A DNA stretch of 64,000 nucleotides from Triops longicaudatus. Taxonomy: Eukaryota > Arthropoda > Branchiopoda > Notostraca > Triopsidae. The notes beneath the pieces are model-generated. The model saw nothing but the letters and a program-made list of their open reading frames with translations. It was not told where the DNA came from and made no database searches. Positions 11,977 to 24,700 of this stretch are shown in pieces. Where the stretch lies: positions 186,001-250,000 of the forward strand of contig JAGQDJ010000117.1 in NCBI GenBank assembly GCA_022885665.1, in the 5' to 3' direction. Positions within the stretch are counted from its first letter, which is position 1. Each line of letters begins with the position of its first letter. Both the position numbers and the translations under genes were made by a program.

Positions 11977-14900
11977 CGAAAGGTTTTGGTCATGTATAGC
12001 CCAGAAAAAGATCCGTCATAGCGAACTTCAGAAATCGAATAAGTCTTTCCACCAAGATGTTCACAGTAACACGATTTTTTAATTAACATACGTTATTTAA
12101 ATTTCCTAACCTGAGTTCTCAAGTAAAGTTGAAATTATGCAAATAAACTGTTAGAGTGATTTATGGAAATGAATCATATAATCATACGTTAGAGATAGCA
12201 TTAAATACAAAATAGTTACTAAGCTCAAGCTAAACGATCCTACGCCGGGAAAGAAATTTGTGACTGAAACAGTAGCACAGCAACAATATGGCTGTAAATT
12301 TTCTTAAGTAACTTTACGTGAGGTATACATAGCTAGAAAAGGTGCTTCGGTACGAATTAAACTAGTGTTACAGTTGGTGTTCGAATCGTTGGGATACTCG
12401 TCCAAGTGTAGTGCCTCTTAGTCACTCAGATATCGCTTACCAAAGTATCTTTTGTACCCAATGCGAGTAAATTTCGGCGTACCATGTCTCAAGGATTATA
12501 ATTTTTAACCTAATTCTCATAATTTACTTACGTTTGAGAAGGATTGATCTAGTGAACGTGACTTCGTAGCTTATTTTCCTGTGTGTTTTTTTAAAAAAAA
12601 CTAAGTAAACACAAAACAAAAAACGAATGAACTAGAATAATTCAAATGGACATATCTCGTTTTCAATGGGCTCGACCTGGCAACAAATTTCTGATTCGAT
12701 CATGGTTGAATGTCGTCAAGATTTCCTAAGCAGTAAAACGATTAAAACTTGAACGAAGCACAGTCTAATAGTAATTTTAAATTCAAACTAAGGCGGTAAT
12801 CCTGTTCAGTACCTCTAGCGGCTCCTCAGGTCTGTCTTAGCCGTGGTCCAGCTGACGGTAGTGGCAACCAACTCTTCAGTTGACAAATGAGCTTTTCTGG
12901 CGATCAAATGTCCCATCTGACCCGTCAAAAATGTGTCGTTTGCTTTTGTCCCGCGCGAGACGAATACTTTCAACAGCTGAAATGCAAACCGTTGTGCATT
13001 TTTTTCGAGAATCCCATGTCCTCCAGAATGGATTTCCAAGTTCGCTCTTAATTTGCCTTCGCGGCGGCATACAAAGACACTCTATCCGATCTTAACCTTC
13101 GACATGCCCAACGATGCCGCATGATAAAAATGTTCGTTTCAAAAGCAAATTCTTCTTCTCAGTCCCCTTTCCGTTATTCCGTTTAAAGAAAAAAAATAGA
13201 AAAAGATAGGGGGAAAATTACGAAAAGCAGTTCTCTGCTCTTATCCACCCTCACTTGCAGTATTTTTCTCCCTTCCTTTTTTTTGCATTTCTCCCCCACC
13301 AGTTCTCTCTTCCTCACCCCGCCGTTTCTTTTGTCCAGTCGCGTGCGTCCCCCTACGTGAAACTTGACCCCCTTCTCCACCCTTCCAGCCCCATTTTTCC
13401 CTCTTTTCATTCTCATTTTATTTTTACTTCCATTCGTAGTTATTCATCTATGCCTGGATCGAGAGCACCCACCCTCCCACCCCCCTGTTGCATGTAGAAA
13501 AGGCAGAATTATGAAAAGGATCAAAAGGACGGTGAAGAGAGAGGTGGTGTATTACCAATGTCCCTGGCGTCCCCTCCTGCGCTTATCTCATCTCTTTTTT
13601 ATGCTCCCTTTTTCTTTATAAAAGTTAGCGTCAATACAACCCAGCGACGCTCCGTTTTGGATGGAACACCCCCGGGGCGCGCAATAGTGTTCGGGTAAAA
13701 TAGACGCTGATGCAGGTCAACAGGTTTTTCCGGGGAATGTAATCAAAACGGCGCTGATTAAGTTATCGGCTTTCGGGATAAGTATGGAAATCGCAAGTTT
13801 GTGGTGGACTTTGCAAAGAAACATCTGCTGACACGAGTTTTGAGTCTCCGCCCAAGATTTAATTTTCCTCAGTGCAGAGAATGTAACCAACTTTTGGGGA
13901 AGAAACGTCCGGCTAGCTTTGGGAATGTTGGAAGCGGAATAGTCAAGTTAAGTCAAGTTGGGCACAGCTTTTGTTCCTTGAAAACTGGGAACTTGTCTCC
14001 CGTGATCATTTGCTATGCAGTAGAAGTGCTACATGGGCAAGATTTTCTTCATTGCGGGCGGACTAATCTTCATTGGTTCATGCCTAGGGTGGGCTACTGG
14101 AAGTTGAAAAGCGGCTAGTGTACTTTTTGGACTGAGCTGACCGGGAACTCGATAAGAAAGTTAGGTTGTACCCCGTTTTTCCCATTAGGCGACGGTTGGG
14201 AGACTGGTGCTACAGTTTTAAAGAAGGTAAGGCTTTTCCTGTAAGGGGATAACTGCTATGAGTTCTTGGCGTCGAGGGTGTTTTGGCGTCGGTTAGGGGT
14301 GGAATGGTTAGTTGTTAAGGTCAGACTAGGGGTTCATTTTACACCCTATAGCCCACGGCAATTCAGGGTGGAGGGGGGAGACAACAAAGAGAAGCTTGAG
14401 TCGACGGCGCCCCATGATGATGCCTTTGGTTTTGGAACCCCCGACTGAAAAACCAGCAGCTCGAACGAGAAAGAGGCTGCGGATACCTAAGTCGGCTGCC
14501 GTGGGACCGCGGGTTGGTCATGAGATAATCGGGTAGAGTAATTGAAAAGCGCCTGGGACTGTTTGCCTAGGAAAATAGGGAACCGCGTGGAACTGGTGGG
14601 GAGATTTGGAAACGGTCTTGGGTGGTGGGAGGAGAGTTAGAGGAAGAGACACACGAAGTAGCAGCAAGCATAGGGACGCGTGGAACCGTGGCACCCAAAC
14701 TAACGAGTCGGATTGGGTTCCTGACCGGGGTTTGGTGTGTGGATTGGAAACAAGTCTGGCATCTAGCCCAACCACTACTCTCCCCTGTCCCTGTGCTCGT
14801 TAGTAAGTCGCTGCATTGTGAGGCAAGAAGTAGTTAGAGTCGCGTAGCCAGCCCGACGCGGTGCTGGAAAGTTCCATTGTACATGCATATTTTGGACGCA

Positions 14901-15454
14901 TGGTACAACAGCACAAGTAGTCCAAAATCTTCGTTTAGTTACAACGCACCATGCCACAGTGACACTTGTTGACTCAAGTGCGTGAAACTTTGCACTCCCT
15001 CATGTATTGGAATATAAGGAATCAGTAACAACCAAAGTGGCTTTAGCGTAAATGATGGCTAGTAATCGTTGGCCAGCGTTTTAGTGTGGATCGACCCTAA
15101 ACATAATCAAGTGAACCTTCCAGAGGGAGAAAGTACCTTAAATAAAAGAACGGTCCGTTGTTGATTCGACTGTGATAACAGAGGCAGGTGCTCTTTCTGA
15201 ATTAGACCTGGGTTTTCTGTCTTCCGAAGTGCCTTGGCGAGTATCGAAAATATTGAAGAAAAAGAAGCGAGAGAACCTTTGACCCATTGTTGCCCATTTT
15301 GCTTTGGAAGATATAATACGCGTTATCGACAAGAAGGCTTTTATCGCCTGCTGATGCGAGACCACTTTGTTTAAGCTTTATTTCGAGAATTGTGCCCTTT
15401 CCCAAGATATTTTTAGCTCAATTTTATTGTGACACCCGGCTGACGAGATTTTAG

Positions 15455-15778
15455 TGGTAAAACAGTATGACTAACGCTAATACCATGGTTGAACCTGGCC
15501 ATCACCCGAGTCAAAGTTACTTGAATCACCACCAGCTTGGTGCCCAACATCACCATCACCACCTTCACCCCCATCACAACCCCCAATCCCAACACCCCTC
15601 ACAGAACCATGGCCTTGTTCCTAGTGGTCCAAACGCGGCTCATTTGCATTCGGACACCGCTTCCGATTTCTTCGACGCCTTTGCAGCAGCCGCTTCGTCG
15701 TCCAGCAACCCCCGACTCTCCTACGACCCAAGTTTAACGTCATCTGTGACAGGATACAACGAATACGGACTCCAACAG
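15455..15778 (+). CDS. Candidate upstream first coding exon of the E-protein
   Basis: Open from ATG 15467 for 104 codons to donor gtaata at 15779, ending in phase 0. An in-frame TAA at 15458-15460 precedes the ATG, and an acceptor-like ttttag ends at 15454. The product has a His-rich stretch (QHHHHHLHPHH), then an acidic/aromatic segment DTASDFFDAFAAAAS, then Ser-rich sequence. The composition suits a transcription-factor activation domain, and the phase fits the exon at 29330 or the candidate at 17589. Membership in this gene rests on strand, phase and position only. Confidence 0.6.
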
Positions 15779-18700
15779 GTAATAACTGGAGCAAAATGGT
15801 TTAACCACCGCAAAGAAAGTTTTACAGTCGCAAAGCCTCCTTCTTTTGAGGCAAAAACAGATTTTGGAAAATACTCTTTTTCGTGTTGTCATAATTGCGG
15901 TACGTCTATTGTCGTTTTGATTATTGTCCCAAGTTATATAGGTTTGTTGTTCGAAGGGGAAAAAGGCGGAGTAGGAAAGCTTTCTAGGGAGGTTTTTGCT
16001 GCCATGACTACTGTCTAGGTCTTTAGCAAAAACCTCGGGCTAGAATTTGTAAAGCAAGAAGAAAACGACGAGCAGCGTCTCGCACCTGGCTTACCTGGGG
16101 CGTCCCTGCAAGTTGTAAAGGGGGACCTGCATGTCTATTTTCCAACCCAGAGATATGCTGATGTACTGTCGGACAGGCCAGTGCGTTGTGATCTTGACCA
16201 AGGGAAGAGCATCGACAGACGTCACAATGGAAATACAGTATAATTTAGACATCTCGAATCTCTATAAGGAGATGTTAGCTTTTATGGAGGAACTTGTCCC
16301 AGGATATGTACCAGAAAGTGACCGGAATGTAGATTCTTTTCCATGATCCTAAGGTATTCATCATAGCGAGATTCTATAGTATAGCGCAATTTTCGAAATA
16401 ATTCGTATGTTTTATTTTGTCCTAAAAGTAGTTACGCGTGAAAAATTTTTCCCCGCTATTGTTTCGCTATGTCTCAATAAGGGAAAAAAATAGGCCAGTT
16501 GAAGTGTCTAGCTCGTTACTAAGTCATCAGGAAAGTGATCTCGGGCCCTTTCCCCCTCTGAATTTTCATGCTGCAGCAGCAAAAAAAAGAGCATAAGTTT
16601 TTTGTTGCTTTGTCTTGACGAGCATTATTTTCCCTTGAAAGTTTTATCACAAAACACCCAAGCCAGTGCGCCTAACTTGCCTAGCCCTAGTACATAGAGG
16701 CACATGCCATCTGGCACCTGCCCTTTCGGAATGTCCAGACACCTTTTCTTGTGGCCCCAACCCCGGCCGGACTTTATTGTACAGGTCGGGGGAGGGTGAT
16801 CGGGACTTTACCTTGCTGGCGCCAACACAGTTCTCTCTCGGACATAATCTTTGGGGAAACCGAGAGATAACCGTAATCGCAGTACGCATTCGAAGGCACT
16901 GGGGTCGAGGAGGTGGTGGGGTTGTTTCATTGTTTGCGTACGTTGACGTGTACGTTGTACTTTTCATTGAGGAAAGTTTTGGGACAGTTGTGAGGTCAAT
17001 GGAAGCTTTTCTCTAAGCAAATTTAGGATGTTGAGTGATTTGCATACAGGTGTCCCTCACGAGCTAGCGGGGGTGCATCAGAAAGAGTCTTTGTTATCTT
17101 GCATTATTTCATTACCCTTGTCTTTGTTGTAGACGTACAACAAAGTGTTGTAGACATTGTTGCAAAAAGACGCAGGTTACGGCTTTTTGGCGAATAGATT
17201 TGGTGAAGAGGAGAAATGTGCAGGGTGGCTGTCTGTTTAGCATATTAGCGACAAGGCCGTCAAATTGACGCGTATGTGTGATTTGGGCGTACGAGCATGA
17301 CGGCAAATGGAAAGTTTGGAGAACGGATAGTTTTGCTAAATTCTTGAGTAAACAGAGTAGTAAGGGGATAGTTTTTGGAAGCTAAACGAGCTACAGATGA
17401 ATGAAAGGCGGCAAGTGCGGCCTTTGATCAGAAACATGTGTCGAATTCTGTCGGGACGATTTGGTCTTAGCTTGCTGGTAACGAAAGCGTAGTTAGTACT
17501 CCCTTATTACATATACACTTGGCGAAATGTAACAAAGAGCTCATAATGTGTCCAATTTCGTTAGCAGTTTGTGTTTGTTTATTTTCAGAGCAATTTTGGA
17601 GGTGGATTACATGGAATACTAATTAGCGCTAGTAAAAATAATTGTAAGTGGTCGTAAGATTAGAACGAATTGTAAAGAACGAGAAGAATCCTTTGTTGCT
17701 ATGGGTTCTCTAGTACCAGGAATAACAGGTGCTAAACGTGTTAAGTTTTTTTTTCTTGCAATATCCCAAGATAGCAGTTAGAAGAACCGGGATTCTCTTT
17801 TTATTTTATTTCTCCTGGATCTTTTTTTGTGAAAATAAAAAATCCGTAATCATGGATTAGGCTTGAATTATTCTCCTCCCTGTGTAGTGAACTGCGAGGT
17901 TTCTGCACTGTATCTTTGTGCAGAAGAATAAAAGTCCTGAATCACCAAGCTATATAGTGGCACCAGACTTTTGAACATAATCTATCGTAATAACAGGGCG
18001 TCTTGAAGGTAGTTGCGCTTCTGACAGTTTGAACACTAGTGGCGCACACCGAGTCACGAATTCTAATTCGCACGTTTGCATAGCTAACGGAATAGGCTAC
18101 ATTTGACGTGCTAACTCTGCTCCTTGTGGCCTCTCGGTTTTCCGCAATGCACACATAGAAGTGAGGATGACAAGCCTACATTTTCTCTTTGTTAAAAAAA
18201 TTCTACGCGGTAAACCCAGGGAGTTCATTTTAGCATCAAGATTTGAGTATCCATTAGTTTTCAGGAGCTAGTTGAAGGCCGTTCATGAAACTTGTGGAAG
18301 ATTGAGAGGGAAAATGAGCAACAACGGGCTTGGAAATGTCATTCGCGGCGCGGTAATAAGAAGGCGTGCTGTTTGTTCGTTCGCTCCATAAAGCAACACC
18401 GCACTTACCTCATCCATGACTGAGAACGCTGAGATTACGAAATAGGGGATGGACAATCGGAATGTTTCAATCTCTTTTCGGAATTCCACGCGTTAATTGT
18501 GTCTTTGTTTAGAAAATGGGTTACTGTAAGTATTGCCTGAGAAAAAAAGGTAAAGGAATAATTAAGCTCTTGGCGTCAGCGGTGAGGAAAAAATATGAAG
18601 CTTATAAAAAGGATCACCGCTGTGGAAAAAGGCACAAAAATAAGCGCCTTTTCGTTTCACCTTCCGATTACTAAAACAGAAACATATGCATGATGTGCTC

Positions 18701-21700
18701 AGAAAAGACGCTGGTCTTGCGAAGTTTTCAGAGACAAGGGATGAGGGGGATATTTTCTTATCAGGCTGTGGACTTGTTTTGTTTCGGTTTTCAGCATGAG
18801 CGTCCACCTCCCCTTGCTAATCCTTTACATTAAGGCACTCCACATGACGTCGTGAGTCGCAATTACCGCTACGTCCCGGAAATGCTTTTCAATAACTTTT
18901 TCTTTCCTCCTTTACTTAGCTAGTGAAACAGAGCTAGAAAATAAAATGTCCACTTTGGTGGGGGAATCTGCCTCCTTTTCACGTTCTAATTTAGTCTATC
19001 AAGCTTTAACATGTTGTACTTACCGTAACATGCAAGTTTGGGAGGACGCTGACTTTGACGCAACTTCCCCGCCTCCCCCTTCCTTCCCCCTATGTTACGT
19101 GTACTACCTGTAAATTGCGATAGCCAACGAAGTGAAAAGCGTCCACCAGAACCACCAACCTTGCCTTCCATGTAGCCTCGTCTAACCTTGGCTGTTTGCA
19201 CCTGGCGTTTTTTCTCCCCTTGTGCATCACCTCGCACCTGGAAGTGTACTGAACTTGTTATTTTCCCGAGTCAAAAAGGGGTCGGAATGCAACCAGGGAC
19301 GTGGTTTGACCATGTTTACCTCTATTTTTAGGCCAGTGTCGTTTTCCCGTGACATAATCCAATGGAAAGTGAAAAAAAGGAAGTGGTTTCCATGAAGAAG
19401 AATTTTCTGTCGCTTGTTAATTAAGAGGCCATCGTCCTTTACTAGAATGGTTGTTAAAGAGGACCTTATGAAAATTCCCACGTTCGTTTTTCCTTGATTT
19501 TTTTTTTTGGTCAAGACGTCACTCATATTGCTACGGCTATGGGTTTTCTCAGGGAGCGTTTTTCGGGGTGTGGTGTCTTGTATTTTATTCATGTTGACTT
19601 TTATTTATCCTATGGGTGGTAAGAAGTCTTGCTGTTTCCCCGACTCCTCGTTACGGCTACTCTCCGGGGTGCTCTGATTAAAACCGTTGAGTTGGCGTAG
19701 GAAGAATGACAGCTTTTTCTTCGTGACTAATGACTTGGTGTTGCGGGCCATGGAAAGTCTCAGCGTTGACTTGCAGTCTCCTGCCTGCTTTTCACGTCGG
19801 GGTAGGAGATGTTGAATTCGGGTTTGGGGTAAAGATAAAGAACGCACCAAATGGGGGAGGAAAGTGACAGAAAAAAGGGACATGTTTCCGATGAATTGTT
19901 CTCTGGAGACACCGTCTGTGTTCTAATTGAATTACCTCGGGTGGAGGACTTTATTCACGGAAATGACGGTAACTTTCGGAGGGACTGGGGGTTCCTATGT
20001 TCCCCTTGAGTAAAAAGTTGATGTATGGGGTCTCATCTCGCATCCATCTCAGTAATGCAGCGACTTAAGTAGCTTTTTAAGGGAGAGAAGTGCCATGGCT
20101 GCAGGAAATGCGTCAAATAAAGAGAAGGTGAAAGGGAGGTTGTGGAAGAAATAAAGAGTCAATGTTTTTTCTTCGGGGCTAGCGTGGAGAAAAGCGAAAG
20201 CAGGTTGGAGAGGGATGTAGGAGGGGAGTGGAATGTAGAGCAGCTAAGTAAATGCATATTTAACCGCTTTGTGAGCTTCCAGATTGCCGCTTTTTTGTGC
20301 TTAAAAGATAAGCGACGGATCTTAAACGGTTTTAAGAAGTTCAAAACCGTAAAAAGGAAAAAAAGAAGTGGTTAAAAAGACGGTGCGGTAAGCTTCTCTC
20401 AAGATGGTATTAAGTTGTGAAGCACAGGGATTTTGCCTTATGTTTGAAGGGTGGGAGGTGAGGGGGAAATCGCTAAACTTATCACATCAGCGGAGAGCGT
20501 ATCTGATTATCGGATCGCGATAAAAAAGAGGACTTAATTGGTTCGCAGAAAATTGAACGAGCGATCGAACCCTCGTATTCTAATCTCGAGTGTGCTCTTA
20601 TTGTTGAGAAAAGAGAGATCAAGGGTTACGGACCAAACAGCGTGTGACAACTGCTTTCACTTCGAGCAAATATGTTCCCATACAAATAGAGTAGAAGCCC
20701 TCTTACTCAACAAGCGTGGGACTGGAGAATCGCTGGTTACTAAGAACCAGCGCATGTACAAAAACACAGTTCGCTAATGATATCAGAATGCACTTGTCAG
20801 TCTTCATTATTATATAATTTGATGATGATTAAGTATTTAATAACCCAGCTGAGAAAGGCAGTCGTTTTTGCTTTCGGAGAAACGTTTGACTTTTTCCGAA
20901 AATCTGTTAGGTATCCTACTTAATAATTTTGGATTACGCTCCAATGCTTCGTTCATTTCAATAGTAAACATATAATAATGTGAATCGGCAGTTCGATAAA
21001 AATCGGATAGAAGTGTTAAAGTATTTACATTGTACTTTTATGTCAAAACAAGTATAAAAAAATATATGTCAAAAATATATAACATAAATAAATAATGTCA
21101 AACGTTAAGTTGCTAATCTAGTACCGAGGCTTATTTCGAAAATTCACAGGGAATTATAAAACAAATTGGAGTTCTATTGTAATTGTACGAGAGCTCTCAA
21201 TAAAATATAACCGTTTTAGCTCACGCTGATTTAGATAATATACTAGCCAAACGTAACTTGTTGACAAGAGGTCAGTCGTATCAATTGCTAGCAACAGTTT
21301 TAGGGGAAAATTTCTTTTTAGCTTTTTTTTTTATCTCCTTTTCTCGCTGTGGAGGAGATTGTTTCGCTCGGAGTTACCGTCTAGGCATCCGAGGACTTGA
21401 CACATGTGCCAGGAAGTGTGGATTCACTCTTCGGGGGTGTAAGCGTTTCTGCATTGGTGGAGAGACGTTCCCCAATCCGTGAAAGCAAAGTAGCTAGTCT
21501 ACGTGGACATACGTTTGGGCATTTCTTCTGACAATAAATCTTGAGGTCGCAGCACAGTTGGACGTACGAAGGGTTTAGAAGGCCTTGGAAGAAAAGGGTA
21601 AGGGTGAAAAGGTCCAGTTGTCTCTTTGGGCCTTTTAAGTCGTAGATCTGTCACGCGAAACCTGCGGCCCTGGACATCCGCTCGCTAGGGTTCATCTCAC

Positions 21701-24700
21701 GGGGGAGGCTGATCTCTTGACCTCGTGTGCGCACAGGTCAGATTTCAGTTACTAGTTATGGAGGACTAGCCCCAAACTTTTTCCAACAGGGGTATTTCAA
21801 GACCCATGGTATTCACAGTAATATATTCCCTTGTCGCTGACGGACACTGACAATAACGCGTTACCTGCAAGACAAACCTGAGAACATGTTTTTTCCCGGT
21901 CTTTGGCTTCGGGGCCAGCTTGATGATAACCAGCTGCTTGAAAAAATAAATAAAAGGATGTTACGCCGTCGGGGCGAGTGGTAAAGCTGACGTAAAAAAA
22001 TGCAAAAAAAAAAGTTGGCCTCGTGGCGAATGTTGAAACAGGCCTAGGAAATAATATTTTGGAGACATTTTCTCTAGCACAAGAAGAAACAAAAACTTGT
22101 GAAAGAAACAAAATCCCGTACCAAGAAGTGCTGCGATCTCGAGTTGAAACGATCGAATTTGTTGATGAGGATTGAGGAGCACGATGGCTGTCAACTTCAA
22201 CTTCCGAGGAGCCTTTGAATCAAGCTAAAACAGAAAAGCGCACGAGATTATGTTAATTTTTCAAGGGCGTAAAGTAACAGCGAGCGTTGAAAGCGAGGCA
22301 AATGGTGGTGAGAAAAAATGTTTTAAAAGGAAAGATGGGATCCATTTAGGAAGAGCCAGTAGCTCAGGAAGAAGGCAACAAAAGAACGAGCACAGATCCG
22401 GAAAAGTAACTTTAGTGTTTGCAAGCGAGAGCCGATGAGCGTAAAAATGGCTTTTCATCTCGGCTGCATGCTTAAGTAGATCCTTGACGTCGACGCGGCC
22501 AAGCGCCGACCCTAAGCGAGCAAGATGGAATCTCTCATCAAAGCATTGATCGCTTTACTTCTTTCTCTCTCGTTCCCGGTTTTTGTCATCCGCCCCCGTT
22601 GATGTTTTCCGCACAGCATCTCCCCCTTTCTCGCACTATGCAAGCTTCTGCTATGATCGCGGGAGGTACGAAAAGTTGAGCTTTCATCTTTTAGCATCCG
22701 TTGTATAGAAATAATTCGGTATAAAAGCCGGGGAAAGCGTACTGAGAAATAGGAAAGAAACAAGAAAGGGAATAATCGACAAGGGTAATAGCCCTTAAAG
22801 CGAAGACTCGCAAGGGGAAGCTTGGGAGCTAAAAGGTCTCAGCCATATCAATATTTTACGCTCCAACAGCCTCCGCCCACACTTACGCAATCAAGCTACT
22901 TTCTTATTATATTAGCAGAGGCTTGGTCGGGCGTACAGAGGCTTTTCAGCTTCTTGGCTTTTATTGTTTTTTGGGGGATAGTATTTTCAGATTTTTTACA
23001 ACCCATGTCTTTCATATAGGCTCCTGTGGCCCATTTTCCGGCGTTAGTCTTGTGTATGGGAGAGAGGGAAAAAATGAGTTTATTGCCGCGTCTGTGCCTT
23101 CATAATTAACTCCTGCCCGAAGCAGAAGTGCCGGGTAGAAGCTAGAAAACGTGTTGGTAGGCTTTATTATGAAAAGCGTAAACAGTTGTTCAATTAACCA
23201 TGTATTGATATCCTAGCTTATTGGAGACAAACAAATTTCACAACAGGTCCGTTGCAAGGGCATTGAATGTAAATGAAAGGGCGTTGAACACGGGGGAGAT
23301 TTACGCGATTTTTTCTTTTTCAAAGCGTTGACTCATTGCGGTAGGTTCGGGTACTAAAGCATAGACACCTTTCTAGAGTTGTCGAAATGTTAGTCCAGAT
23401 GGCGTTTGCTGCGAAAGTCGTGACTAGAGTTTTACGTAAGTGTCGGAAACTTTTTGTATTCAGATTTTTAAGGAAGAAGAAAAAGATAGTGACATGGAAA
23501 AGGACAAGCAGGTCTTGAGACTTTTGTGAGGCATGCAAATAACAATCCCAAGTTTGCGATTTTCTTTTGACAATTCACGCGCGTTGCCATTTGCGAAGCG
23601 GCAGCGTTTGAAGCTTTGGTTCAAGAGGTCACCTGTAATCAGCATTTGGGTTCCCACCCCTTTTCGGCACTCGGAGGAACCCAAGAGCATGTCGCATTGT
23701 TTCTTGCTGAACCGCGAAGTCAGCCACTAACCACAGGGGGATTTTTCTGCAATTTTGTTGCAACTGCGGTATTCGTTACAAAAGCGACTCAAGCAAACGG
23801 TCCCATCCCTAACACGGGGCAGTCGGTGATTATTGAAGTTTCGTGCCCCATGGGTTAGGGAATATTCGCGAAAGAATGGCGAAGGACTGTGTTCATGTAA
23901 CTGCCGTCCATTTAGCATACAGTTCATTAGAGTTGAGTTTTTGACTGAGAGGAGATTTCTGGTGAGATAGAACAGCAAAATTATCTTTCACTAGAAAAGT
24001 CTCAGTTTTATGATACACTGAGTCAGGTTTTAGCTAGTTACAAAATATTTTATAAGGCCAATTTGGAAGCAATAGACAAGTTGCTCGGAAATAACTTTTA
24101 AAAGACCCTGGTCATATTTGAGGAACATGTACCATCTAGGACTTTGACGCCCCTCGTAACTCATAAAATGTGTGATATTGAGCTTGGAGGTAACGGTAAG
24201 CTTTGGCAATATATGGATGGAAAACACAATAATCGTTACAGTGGCTCGACTGCCCAAAGTTCATCGTGAGAAGCTCTTGCAAGGCGTGGCGCCACGCAGT
24301 CTACTGAGGTTAAAAAGAAGGGAAAACGTCAGGACAAGCCATGGCTGGAAGAAGGTTGAAAGAAAAAGGCGCACTTTAGCTTGTATTAATAAGGTGTCAG
24401 TTGCGAAAATAATGAGCATTCCGTCATGACCTACTTGGTCCTTTATCTTGAGATGCCTTACAAAATTCCAATCTGTGCCGCTTTATTTTCTTTTTAGCCT
24501 TTTTAGAGATGGTTTTCTTCGAAGTGTGAAAAGGAGCTATTTGTTCATTAAAAAGCTGTAAGGTGTATTAAAGTTGGGGTTTGGGAAGAGTGGGAGTAGA
24601 GCTAGAAGTCTATCTTTTACGGGTTTTCCCTTATACTGTGGCACGAAATGTGTTGAAAAACTAAGCTAGTTTCGACTGTCCAAGACGGGGGGCGATTTCG

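Larger units (their letters stand above)
7533..15454. other. Presumed intron or alternative promoter region of the E-protein gene
   Basis: No protein family seen. It contains a short (ATT)n run at 8816-8834, a small 'gttagtgtagatag' tandem cluster at about 11923-11976, and a pyrimidine-rich block at 13.2-13.6 kb. That block is followed by TATAAAAG near 13617, which could mark a promoter (weak). Confidence 0.5.

Noticed and set aside
19227..19592. A 121-codon minus-strand open frame
   Set aside because: Low resemblance to any protein, located in the presumed E-protein intron, no supporting signals.
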